Shown piece after piece: positions 8,092 to 15,193 of a stretch of 17,983 nt of DNA. The notes beneath the pieces are model-generated. The model saw nothing but the letters and a program-made list of their open reading frames with translations, did not search any database and was not told the origin of the DNA. The position numbers and the translations under genes were made by a program. The DNA is taken from the NCBI GenBank assembly GCA_041309605.1, contig JBFYZH010000067.1, positions 1-17,983 on the forward strand, written 5' to 3'. How positions within the stretch are numbered: position 1 is the stretch's first letter; each line of letters opens with the position of its first letter. The stretch is from JALOPX01 sp041309605 (lineage in GTDB: Bacteria > Krumholzibacteriota > Krumholzibacteriia > Krumholzibacteriales > Krumholzibacteriaceae).

Positions 8092-8759
8092 CCCGCCACC
8101 AATACGTCCTGGTAGAACCCGGCGTGGCGGCCCGTGCATTTAAGACCGTACTTGTACAGTTTTTCGCCGACACTCTCAATAGTCTCGTTTCTATGCCTGG
8201 TGTGTTCCTCACCCCTCCCCGCATACAGTCCGTCCAGTATCCTGAATCCTTCCTCGTCGAAATCGGCGACGACGAACTTCCCGCCGTGCGCCAGGACTCT
8301 CGATACTTCGGGAAGGAAGGTTTTGCCTCCCTCCATATGGTGAAGAACGTTGACCATCGTGACGAGCCTGAAGCTACCGTCGGCAAAAGGCAGGACGTTC
8401 GCGTCGGCAACGTGGAATTCGATCGCCGAGTCCACCTTTTCCGCCACGGCGCCGGTCAGAGCTCCCTTCAATTCCTCTTCGGAGATGTCAACGGTGATGA
8501 CACGAGCCCCCCTGCGGGCCAGTTCAAACGCAGTCAGTCCCCTGCCCGTTCCGATATCGAGAACGGGACTTTCTATCCCTCCCGCCTTATCCAGCACGAA
8601 ACCGGTCATCGCGCCGCGATCGATGCCATGATCAAGGAACAGCCTGTCGCGTTCCTTCCTGCGGGCCTTGTTTTCCTCCAGCACCTGGGGCGATGGTTCG
8701 AAGGGCACCAGGACCCTTTCCATTCCGACCCATCTGACAAGACTCCTTACCCGGGACAT
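8079..8759 (-). CDS. Class I SAM-dependent methyltransferase
   Basis: A 226-residue methyltransferase of the UbiE/SmtA-like (Methyltransf_11) type. The SAM-binding motif I is PVLDIGTGRG (65-74). An acidic residue (D91, ITVDIS) ends strand 2. Further motifs are HVADANVLPF, then VNVLHHMEGG and the strand-5 segment KFVVADFDEEGF. The substrate cannot be told. The 50-residue N-terminal region before motif I is basic and soluble. I place the start at ATG 8759, because GGAG lies six bases upstream. An ATG four codons earlier (8771) has no Shine-Dalgarno. It is the last gene of the mrpORP - PLP-enzyme unit, about 46 bp after the upstream stop. Confidence 0.85.
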   Translation of the reverse strand: MSRVRSLVRWVGMERVLVPFEPSPQVLEENKARRKERDRLFLDHGIDRGAMTGFVLDKAGGIESPVLDIGTGRGLTAFELARRGARVITVDISEEELKGALTGAVAEKVDSAIEFHVADANVLPFADGSFRLVTMVNVLHHMEGGKTFLPEVSRVLAHGGKFVVADFDEEGFRILDGLYAGRGEEHTRHRNETIESVGEKLYKYGLKCTGRHAGFYQDVLVAGKSA

Positions 8760-8805
8760 CCTTTTCTCCATCGGTTCATATAAGGTCGGCGCAGCTTCGC
8801 CTGAA

Positions 8806-9999
8806 TTACTTCGCCTTCGCCAGCCCCTGTTCCAGATCGGCGATAATCTCTTCCGGGGCCTCTATTCCAACGGATATCCTGACAAGGCCGTCGGTGATGC
8901 CGGCCTGTTTCCTGAGGGCGGCGTCCATGCTGGCGTGCGTCATTGAAGCGGGGTGCTGGATCAGCGTCTCCACGCCGCCGAGGCTTACGGCGAGCGCGCA
9001 CAAATGTACGGAGTTCATCAGCACCTTGCCCGCCTCGACGCCGCCCTTGAGTTCGAAACTTATCAGCCCTCCCGGGCCGTTCGACTGCCTGCGGTGCGTC
9101 TGGTACTGGGGATGGGATTCCAGCCCCGGATACATCACCCTCGACACCTTGGGATGGCGCTCGAGGAATTTTGCAACCTGCATCGCGTTCCTGACATGGC
9201 GTTCCACGCGAAGGGCCAGCGTCTTGATTCCCCTCGCCACCAGGAAAGCGTTGAAGGGATCGATCGTCCCGCCGATGGCGTTGGACATCTTCCTGAAAAG
9301 CCTGTAATCCTGTTCGTCCTTCGCCACGACCATTCCGGCCACGACATCTGCGTGCCCGTTTAGAAACTTCGTCATCGAATGGATTACGATGTCGGCGCCG
9401 TGTTCGAGCGGCCTCTGAAGTATGGGGCTCATGAAGGTATTGTCCACTGAGAGCCTCGCCCCGTGATCGTGCGCGATCGCCGCGACGGCCGCCATGTCGG
9501 TTACGGCCATGGTCGGGTTCGCCGGCGTCTCTATGTGGATCAGGGTGGTCTTCGGCGTAAGCGCCTTTTTAATGGCCACGGCATCGGTGGTATCCACGAA
9601 GGAAACTCCAATTCCAAAATTTCCGAACTGTTCCGTTAAAAGACCTACGACGGGACCGTATACCGATTCGCCGCAAATCACATGTTCCCCGGTCTTGAGG
9701 ACCGACGCGAAAGCAAGGTGCAGCGCCGCCATTCCGGAAGCGCATCCTATTCCGCCGAAACCGCCTTCGAGAACCGCCACCGCCTGCTCGACCGCCTTGA
9801 CGGTGGGGTTGCCAAGCCTGGTGTATATGTATCCCTCCTGCTTTCCGGCGAAAAGGGAGGCGCCATGATCGACGTCCCTGAAACTGAAGGTCGAGGTCTG
9901 GTATATAGGCGTAACGACGGAACCGGATTCATCGGGGATGAAGCTGCCGTGAACGCACTGCGTATCCTTCGATTTCTTACAGATGTCCTTTATCATCAT
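8806..9999 (-). CDS. PLP-dependent trans-sulfuration enzyme (Cys/Met metabolism family)
   Basis: A 397-residue fold-type I PLP enzyme of the cystathionine gamma-synthase / gamma-lyase / methionine gamma-lyase / O-acetylhomoserine sulfhydrylase family. Numbered from the second Met, R60 (YIYTRLGNPT), Y113 (SVYGP), D185 (LSVDNTF) and the Schiff-base lysine K210 (HSMTKFLNGHADVVAG) are all present, as is SLGGVETLIQHPASMTHA near the C-terminus. The residue after YG is proline where classical methionine gamma-lyases have cysteine, so I do not assign a specific reaction. There are two adjacent ATG codons (9999 and 9996). The first overlaps the upstream mrpORP stop by four bases, and the second has AAAGG seven bases upstream. 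The N-terminal frame continues into mrpORP but is not coding there. The tight coupling to a Fe-S carrier gene suggests a sulfur-metabolism role. Confidence 0.92.
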   Translation of the reverse strand: MMIKDICKKSKDTQCVHGSFIPDESGSVVTPIYQTSTFSFRDVDHGASLFAGKQEGYIYTRLGNPTVKAVEQAVAVLEGGFGGIGCASGMAALHLAFASVLKTGEHVICGESVYGPVVGLLTEQFGNFGIGVSFVDTTDAVAIKKALTPKTTLIHIETPANPTMAVTDMAAVAAIAHDHGARLSVDNTFMSPILQRPLEHGADIVIHSMTKFLNGHADVVAGMVVAKDEQDYRLFRKMSNAIGGTIDPFNAFLVARGIKTLALRVERHVRNAMQVAKFLERHPKVSRVMYPGLESHPQYQTHRRQSNGPGGLISFELKGGVEAGKVLMNSVHLCALAVSLGGVETLIQHPASMTHASMDAALRKQAGITDGLVRISVGIEAPEEIIADLEQGLAKAK

Positions 10000-11228
10000 T
10001 CCGCCTTTCCGCAGCCGCCGTGGCCGCACCCTTCGACATGATCTTGATTGCATACGGTGTCCGTTCCGGCGAGTTTCCCGTCGAGCCAGGTTCTCACCGC
10101 TTCGGCCGGGTCACCGGAAACCCCGGAGATCACCGCGATCCCCGATTGACAAAACAGTTCTTTTGCCTTCTGTCCAATCCCCCCGGCGATCACGACGGTC
10201 ACCCCCTCCCCCTTCAGCCATTCCGGGATCGCGCCGACTCCGTGCTCTGGAGGATCGAGCCGCGCGGACTCCGTGATCCGGCCGCTTTGCCGTTCGATAT
10301 CGAATATGACGAATTTTTCCGCGTGCCCGAAATGCCCGCTTATCTTTCCATTGTCCAGCGGTATTCCAACCCTCATGCCGCCCTCTTCCGTCTTTTCGGC
10401 GGCCTTGCCGGTCCGGGCCGCCCTTTCCGGCAGAGCCAGTATCGGTGCCGCCAGGGCGGCGAGCATCCTCCCGGCATCGGTCGACGGATGCGCGAAGACA
10501 AAAGGCCGGCCGCCGTCTGCGGTGCTCACGACGCGGGAATCGAACGGTATTCTGCCGATGAATGGAACGCCCATTTCGGCGGCCATCTTTTCGCCGCCGC
10601 CGACTCCGAACAGATCGGCGGGCTTTCCGCAGTGGGGACAGACAAAACCGCTCATATTCTCCACCACGCCCAGGACCGGCAGGTTCAATTGCCTGCAGAA
10701 GGTTATGCACCTTCGCACATCCAGCAGGGCGACGTCCTGGGGAGTCGTGACGACGATCGCCCCGTCGGCGTCCGGGATCAACTGCACGATCGAAAGCGGT
10801 TCGTCTCCGGTTCCCGGCGGCGAGTCAACGACAAGGTAGTCGAGGCGGCCCCACTCGACATCCGTCAGGAACTGCTTTATGACGCCCATTTTCAGCGGCC
10901 CGCGCCATATCACGGCTTCGTCGTTGCCGCGCAGCAGAAATCCTATCGACATCACAAGAAGGTTGTCTCCGACCACGAACGGCTTGATCGACTTGTCGCC
11001 GCCGTGAAGAGGCATGTTGTCGATTCCGAGCATCTTCGGAACGCTGGGACCGTGAAGGTCTATGTCCAGGAGTCCGACCTTTTTTCCCTCAGCGGCGAGC
11101 GCCACGGCAAGATTGACTGCTATAGTGCTTTTCCCGACACCTCCCTTGCCGGAAAGGACGAACACCTTGTGTTTTATAAGGTCGAGCCGGGATTCAAGTT
11201 TCCCGTCTTTATTCGGGTCGTTCATCAT
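9996..11228 (-). CDS. mrpORP: Iron-sulfur cluster carrier MrpORP: Mrp/NBP35 ATPase fused to NifX/ORP-like domain
   Basis: A 410-residue cytosolic protein of the Mrp/NBP35 class, which carry and deliver [Fe-S] clusters in an ATP-dependent way. Residues 27-35 are the deviant Walker A (GKGGVGKST). The domain also has DIDLHGPSVPKMLG (55-68), DSPPGTGDEPL (135-145) and the cluster-binding C197-x2-C200 (FVCPHCGKP). After a linker near 266-284, a dinitrogenase iron-molybdenum cofactor (NifX/orange-protein) domain starts at MRVGIPLDNGKISGHFGHAEKF's first residues and runs to about 390. A Cys/His-rich tail, CGHGGCGKAE, follows. Mrp-ORP fusions are known from Desulfovibrio-type anaerobes. The start at the ATG ATG pair (11228/11225) follows GGAGG closely. 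The frame is open a further 30 codons upstream, but that lies across the promoter. It is first in a three-gene unit and lies just downstream of rnf. Confidence 0.9.
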   Translation of the reverse strand: MMNDPNKDGKLESRLDLIKHKVFVLSGKGGVGKSTIAVNLAVALAAEGKKVGLLDIDLHGPSVPKMLGIDNMPLHGGDKSIKPFVVGDNLLVMSIGFLLRGNDEAVIWRGPLKMGVIKQFLTDVEWGRLDYLVVDSPPGTGDEPLSIVQLIPDADGAIVVTTPQDVALLDVRRCITFCRQLNLPVLGVVENMSGFVCPHCGKPADLFGVGGGEKMAAEMGVPFIGRIPFDSRVVSTADGGRPFVFAHPSTDAGRMLAALAAPILALPERAARTGKAAEKTEEGGMRVGIPLDNGKISGHFGHAEKFVIFDIERQSGRITESARLDPPEHGVGAIPEWLKGEGVTVVIAGGIGQKAKELFCQSGIAVISGVSGDPAEAVRTWLDGKLAGTDTVCNQDHVEGCGHGGCGKAE

Positions 11229-11290
11229 GCCTCCAGTTCCATGGTTCTTTCGATATTCCGTCAAAGGATGCCGTATGAAACACCATCGAC

Positions 11291-11318
11291 AATATATACC
11301 CCGTATATGCTCCGTCAA
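11291..11318 (-). promoter_or_regulatory. Sigma70-type promoter of mrpORP
   Basis: Read on the minus strand, TTGACG (11318-11313) and TATATT (11296-11291) are separated by 16 bases and match the consensus at five of six positions each. Transcription would start near 11284, leaving a leader of about 55 bases. A separate perfect TATAAT lies at 11340-11335 but has no recognisable -35. Confidence 0.6.
11294..11308. promoter_or_regulatory. Operator-like dyad on the mrpORP promoter
   Basis: ATATAC-CCC-GTATAT is a perfect inverted repeat with 6-base arms and a 3-base centre. It fills most of the spacer and overlaps the -10 box of the mrpORP promoter. A dimeric regulator bound here would block or remodel RNA polymerase. 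Three further CGTATG copies (11272-11277, 11364-11369, 11383-11388) lie in the same intergenic region. The regulator is not identifiable. Confidence 0.4.
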
Positions 11319-11425
11319 GGACAGATACTGCGGAATTATACGAGAAACTTCCCTGCGGTACTGCGTATGCGCGACTGTAAGACGTATGTATCATTGCCGT
11401 AATGCAACCGCAGCCGGAGGTTCGC

Positions 11426-11449
11426 AAAAAAAACGGACATGCCATCCGT
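11426..11449 (-). terminator. Rho-independent terminator of the rnf operon
   Basis: Thirteen bases after the rnfE stop, ACGGA (11449-11445) pairs with TCCGT (11437-11433). Two inner G-T pairs tighten the loop. An uninterrupted run of eight T follows directly (11433-11426). This cleanly separates the rnf operon from mrpORP. Confidence 0.75.
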
Positions 11450-11461
11450 CGCGGGTTTGGA

Positions 11462-12136
11462 TCAAAAATCGAACCACTTTCGGTGCATGACGCACGTCGA
11501 GCAATCGTGTTCCTTTTTTATCGAAGGAGGCCGCCCCTGTTTTGCCGCGAGGGATATCTCGATCCTGTTCATCAATCCCAGAAGCAGGCCGAGGAGTATA
11601 AAAGCCCCCGGAGGCAGTATCATCAGCAGAAGAGGGTTGTACCCGGCGCCGAAGAGATCTATACCCATGATGCTGCCGTTTCCAAGCAGTTCCCTTATGC
11701 CGCCGACGACCATCAGGGCCATGGTGAAACCGATACCCATCCCGAATCCGTCCAGCATCGACAGGCCGATCGGATTCTTTGACGCGAAGGCTTCCGCCCT
11801 TCCGAGGATGATGCAGTTCACGACGATCAGCGGTATGAAAAGCCCCAGGGCCTTGTAAAGGACGTGGAAATAACCGTTCATCACCAGTTCCACTATCGTT
11901 ACGAAGGTCGATATCGCGACAATGAACGCCGGAATACGGACCTTTTTCGGTATGAGATTGCGGAGGGAGGAGATGACGATATTCGAGCAGACGAGAACGA
12001 AGGTGGTGGCAAGTCCCATCCCCATGCCATTGGCGACCGATGTCGTGACGGCGAGCACGGGGCAGAGCCCCAGCACCAGTCTGAAGGTCGGGTTTTCGTC
12101 CCAGAGACCTTTTATCAATTCCTTCCAGGCTCTCAT
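11462..12136 (-). CDS. rnfE: Rnf electron transport complex subunit E
   Basis: An integral membrane subunit of Rnf, the ferredoxin:NAD+ oxidoreductase that moves Na+ or H+. RnfE pairs with RnfA as inverted homologues; conserved cysteines from both hold an iron-sulfur centre inside the membrane. Here these are C25 (VLGLCPVLAV) and C108 (VVNCIILGRAEAFA). The 224-residue protein has about six membrane helices. It ends in a hydrophilic tail with C212-x2-C215 (DCSTCVMHRKWFDF), which is longer than the basic RnfE of about 200 residues. The start is ATG 12136, overlapping the rnfG stop by four bases (ATGA), with GAGGAG five bases upstream. A much longer open frame upstream is antisense-like shadow within rnfG. 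It is the last gene of the operon, followed by a terminator. Confidence 0.93.
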   Translation of the reverse strand: MRAWKELIKGLWDENPTFRLVLGLCPVLAVTTSVANGMGMGLATTFVLVCSNIVISSLRNLIPKKVRIPAFIVAISTFVTIVELVMNGYFHVLYKALGLFIPLIVVNCIILGRAEAFASKNPIGLSMLDGFGMGIGFTMALMVVGGIRELLGNGSIMGIDLFGAGYNPLLLMILPPGAFILLGLLLGLMNRIEISLAAKQGRPPSIKKEHDCSTCVMHRKWFDF

Positions 12137-12738
12137 CGATTCTCCTCGCCTTCGGCATCGCCCGTGCCCAGTATCTTTTCCCTGTTCGCGGCGTAAATGC
12201 CAAGACCATCCGCGGCCGCCTTCGTGACGGCCCTCGACGATATCGTGGCCCCGGTGATAGGTACGAACGCGCCGCCGTCCTTCGTCACGGACCATTTCTC
12301 CGGGTCGCGGAGGCTTTTTCCATCGAATTGTCTTCTGAAGGTCTCGCCGGCGATCTTCGCTCCGAGTCCGGGGGTTTCCATGTGACTTAGGATCTGTACG
12401 CCCTGGATAACCCCGTCGGTGTTGATTCCGATCATGAACCCGATATCGCCCGAATAACCGTCGTGAGACACCACCTCGAAGGCCACCCCGACGATTTCCC
12501 CTCCGTTTTTCGCCCTGTACACCTCCACCTCTCCGCCGCCGGCCTTGTCGACCCGGATCATGTCATCGAAAGGATCGTTGTCGAAGGGGGGCAGCACGCT
12601 GCGCAGCGCCGCCGTCTTTTCCTGGAGCGCGGCCTTGGCTATCGGCCCGGCGGTCTTCTGGTTCACGAAAGCGAGCACCCCCGCCGATACGGCGGACAAA
12701 ACGGTAAGAACCAGGCAGAGCCGGAATATTTCTTTCAT
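12133..12738 (-). CDS. rnfG: Rnf electron transport complex subunit G (FMN-binding)
   Basis: A 201-residue subunit with one N-terminal membrane helix (about 5-25) and an FMN-binding domain outside the membrane. FMN is attached covalently by ApbE to the threonine of the S/T-G-A-T motif; here this is TGATISS with T165 as the likely acceptor. The family signature ETPGLGAKI lies near 121-129. It relays electrons between the RnfD flavin and the other subunits. I chose ATG 12738 over the in-frame GTG at 12750 because the GTG lies inside the GGAGG Shine-Dalgarno, which is eleven bases from the ATG. The gene lies 34 bp after rnfD, and its stop overlaps the rnfE start. Confidence 0.93.
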   Translation of the reverse strand: MKEIFRLCLVLTVLSAVSAGVLAFVNQKTAGPIAKAALQEKTAALRSVLPPFDNDPFDDMIRVDKAGGGEVEVYRAKNGGEIVGVAFEVVSHDGYSGDIGFMIGINTDGVIQGVQILSHMETPGLGAKIAGETFRRQFDGKSLRDPEKWSVTKDGGAFVPITGATISSRAVTKAAADGLGIYAANREKILGTGDAEGEENR

Positions 12739-12772
12739 TCTGAAAAACACCTCCGTAAAACCGCGGGGTTCG

Positions 12773-13840
12773 TCATGCCGCCGCTTTCTTCCCTGCCACC
12801 CGGCCGAATACGGCGGGTCTCGTCATCTTGTCTATGAGGGGCGTCGCGGCGTTCATCAGCAATATGGCGAAACTGACGCCCTCCGGAAATCCGCCAAAAA
12901 GCCTTATGACCACCGTTATCAAACCGCATCCGAAACCGAATATAAGCATCCCTGCCCTGGTGACCGGGCTGGTGACGTAATCGGTAGCCATGAATATCGC
13001 GCCGAGGAAAAGGCCCCCGCTTATCACGTGGAAAACCGGGTTGGCGTAACGGGCCGGATCGACGAGGTGGAACAGCCCTGTCACGATCCAGACCGTCGCG
13101 ATGAACGAAACCGGTATGTGCCACGAAATCACCTTTTTCCAGACAAGGAACAACCCGCCGGCCAGAAGAAGAATGACGGAAACCTCCCCGAGACATCCGG
13201 CGCGGGTGCCGACCAATAGATCGATGATCTCCCGACGCCCGAACTGCATATCTATGTGGCCGAGGGTGGCGAGGCTTTCCCTTGCCATTCCCAGCGGTGT
13301 CGCCGTCGTGACCGCGTCCACTCCCCACGCCGTGGCCGATACCCAGCGCGCCGTCATATGTACGGGAAAGGACACGAGGAGAACGACCCTGCCGACCAGG
13401 GCGGGGTTGAAAGGATTGCAGCCGAGTCCGCCGTAGATCTGTTTCGCCACGACGATGGCGAAAATGTTGCCGACAACGATCATCCACCAGGGGCTCGTCG
13501 GGGGAAGGTTGAGGGCGAGCAGAAGCCCCGTCAACACGGCGCTGAAATCCCCCACCCTGACCTCCCTTTTCATGATCTTCAGCGCCGCCGCCTCCAGGAA
13601 CGGGGCGGAAACGACGGAGATCAGAATCACCCTGAGGGCGTCAAGACCGAATACGTATACCGAGAAGAGGCTCGCGGGCAGAAGCGCCCATATGACCAGC
13701 TTCATCACCGATGCGACCGTACGCCCGTCGTGGATATGAGGGGATGAACTGACCAGGAACATCCTTCCGATATCGCCGGATTTCTTCTGTCCGGTTTCCG
13801 GCTTCCCTTCAGGGCCTTTTCCTTCAATACTGTCTTCCAA
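12773..13840 (-). CDS. rnfD: Rnf electron transport complex subunit D
   Basis: A 355-residue integral membrane subunit related to NqrB. It carries covalent FMN and is thought to take part in ion translocation. Visible features are FLVSSSPHIHDG (28-39), NPFNPALVGR (142-151) and the flavinylation segment DAVTTATPLG, with T181 as the likely FMN acceptor. Family members often read SGATPL here, so the TTAT variant keeps the acceptor threonine. A polar N-terminal extension of about 26 residues precedes the conserved part. The start is TTG at 13840-13838, with GGAGG five bases upstream (13850-13846). The ATG at residue 27 (FLVSSS) is a less likely alternative. It lies 27 bp after rnfC. Confidence 0.92.
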   Translation of the reverse strand: MEDSIEGKGPEGKPETGQKKSGDIGRMFLVSSSPHIHDGRTVASVMKLVIWALLPASLFSVYVFGLDALRVILISVVSAPFLEAAALKIMKREVRVGDFSAVLTGLLLALNLPPTSPWWMIVVGNIFAIVVAKQIYGGLGCNPFNPALVGRVVLLVSFPVHMTARWVSATAWGVDAVTTATPLGMARESLATLGHIDMQFGRREIIDLLVGTRAGCLGEVSVILLLAGGLFLVWKKVISWHIPVSFIATVWIVTGLFHLVDPARYANPVFHVISGGLFLGAIFMATDYVTSPVTRAGMLIFGFGCGLITVVIRLFGGFPEGVSFAILLMNAATPLIDKMTRPAVFGRVAGKKAAA

Positions 13841-13867
13841 AAGAACCTCCAGATGACTGCGGGCCCG

Positions 13868-15193
13868 TTACCCTGTCTTTTTGGACTTTCCCCTGATCTC
13901 GGCCTTCGCCCTTCTCATATGATGAACCATCGGTCTCCTGGACGGACAGACATAAGCGCAGCAGCCGCACTCTATGCAATCCATCACGTTGAACTGCGCG
14001 GCATCCTCGAAACGCATGCGTTCGGTGAATATGCTTATCGCCGACGGGTTGAGATGCATCGGGCACGCCTCCAGGCACCGGCCGCACCTGATGCACGGGT
14101 CGCCGACATACTGGCCGACTTCTCCGCCGCGCAACAGCACCAGGCCGCTCGTCCCTTTCATCAGGGCGGCCTCCAGCGAAGGCTGCGCGATTCCCATCAT
14201 CGGCCCTCCGTTTATTATCTTTCCGGTATCCTCGTAATAACCGCCGCAGAACTCGACGAGATCGGCGAATCTGGTCCCTATCCGCGCCATCACGTTTCCC
14301 GGTTTCCTGACGCCACGGCCGGTGACGGTGACGATCCTGCGTATGAGAGGCCTGTTGAACCTGACCGCATCGAAGGACGCAGCCGCCGTACCGACATTCT
14401 GCACGAGCACACCAATATCCATCGGAAGCCCTCCGGCGGGGACCTTTCTTCCGGACAGGGCGTATATGAGCTGCTTTTCGGCTCCCTGCGGGTAAATCAC
14501 GTCCATCGGGACGACGCTGAATCCGCCGCGTCCCTTTATCGATTCCTTCATTGCGGCTATGGCGTCCGGCTTGTTTTTTTCGACGGCCACCACGACCTCG
14601 GTAACGCCTATCGCCTTCGCGATGAGCGATGCGCCTTCGAGAACATCGGCCGGTCTTTCCAGCATGAGCCTGTGATCGGCGGTGAGATACGGTTCGCATT
14701 CGGCCCCGTTGATTATCAACAGGTCTATCTTCTTACCCTCAGGGGGGGAAAGCTTCACGTGCGTCGGGAAGGTCGCACCGCCCATACCGACGACGCCGCC
14801 GTCATGGATCAGGTTTTTTATCCTGCCGGCATCGAGCCCTTCGCAGGAACGTTCCACGTTGCACCCTTCAGCCCATTCATCGAGCCCGTCCGGTTCGATG
14901 ACTGCCGCCGTCATGTCGTCTCCGAGCGGGGACGGCCTTTTCTCCAGGGCCGTTATGACCCCCGAAGCGGGAGCGTGAACCGGAGTGGAAACGAAACCTC
15001 CCGCCTCGCCGATCAGTTGCCCCTTTTTCACCGTGTCGCCCTTCTTCACGACCGGTTTCGACGGCGCCCCGAGGTTCTGCGACAGGTAGACCACCAGTTC
15101 GCGGGGAAGGGGCATCTCTACCGTAGCCTGAGAACAGGCCATATCCTTGTTGTACGCCGGGTGGATTCCTCCGAAGAAACGCCATTTTTTCAT
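13868..15193 (-). CDS. rnfC: Rnf electron transport complex subunit C (NADH-binding)
   Basis: A 441-residue peripheral subunit on the cytoplasmic side. It binds NAD(H) and FMN like NuoF and carries two [4Fe-4S] clusters. The RnfC N-terminal barrel-sandwich starts with RFFGGIHP (5-12). The nucleotide-binding part has GMGGATFPTHVKL (136-148) and NGAECEPYLTADHR (162-175), followed by PQGAEKQLIY (235-244). Two complete ferredoxin motifs follow: C367, C370, C373, C377 (CIRCGRCLEACP) and C406, C409, C412, C416 (CIECGCCAYVCP). There is no long C-terminal repeat extension of the kind seen in E. coli RsxC, so this is the short form. The ATG overlaps the rnfB stop by four bases. The Shine-Dalgarno is only a G-run, so it is probably translationally coupled to rnfB. 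Confidence 0.95.
   Translation of the reverse strand: MKKWRFFGGIHPAYNKDMACSQATVEMPLPRELVVYLSQNLGAPSKPVVKKGDTVKKGQLIGEAGGFVSTPVHAPASGVITALEKRPSPLGDDMTAAVIEPDGLDEWAEGCNVERSCEGLDAGRIKNLIHDGGVVGMGGATFPTHVKLSPPEGKKIDLLIINGAECEPYLTADHRLMLERPADVLEGASLIAKAIGVTEVVVAVEKNKPDAIAAMKESIKGRGGFSVVPMDVIYPQGAEKQLIYALSGRKVPAGGLPMDIGVLVQNVGTAAASFDAVRFNRPLIRRIVTVTGRGVRKPGNVMARIGTRFADLVEFCGGYYEDTGKIINGGPMMGIAQPSLEAALMKGTSGLVLLRGGEVGQYVGDPCIRCGRCLEACPMHLNPSAISIFTERMRFEDAAQFNVMDCIECGCCAYVCPSRRPMVHHMRRAKAEIRGKSKKTG

Noticed and set aside
10020..11402. Plus-strand open frame of 460 codons
   Set aside because: Antisense to mrpORP, with Arg/His/Pro-rich sequence and no recognisable motifs.
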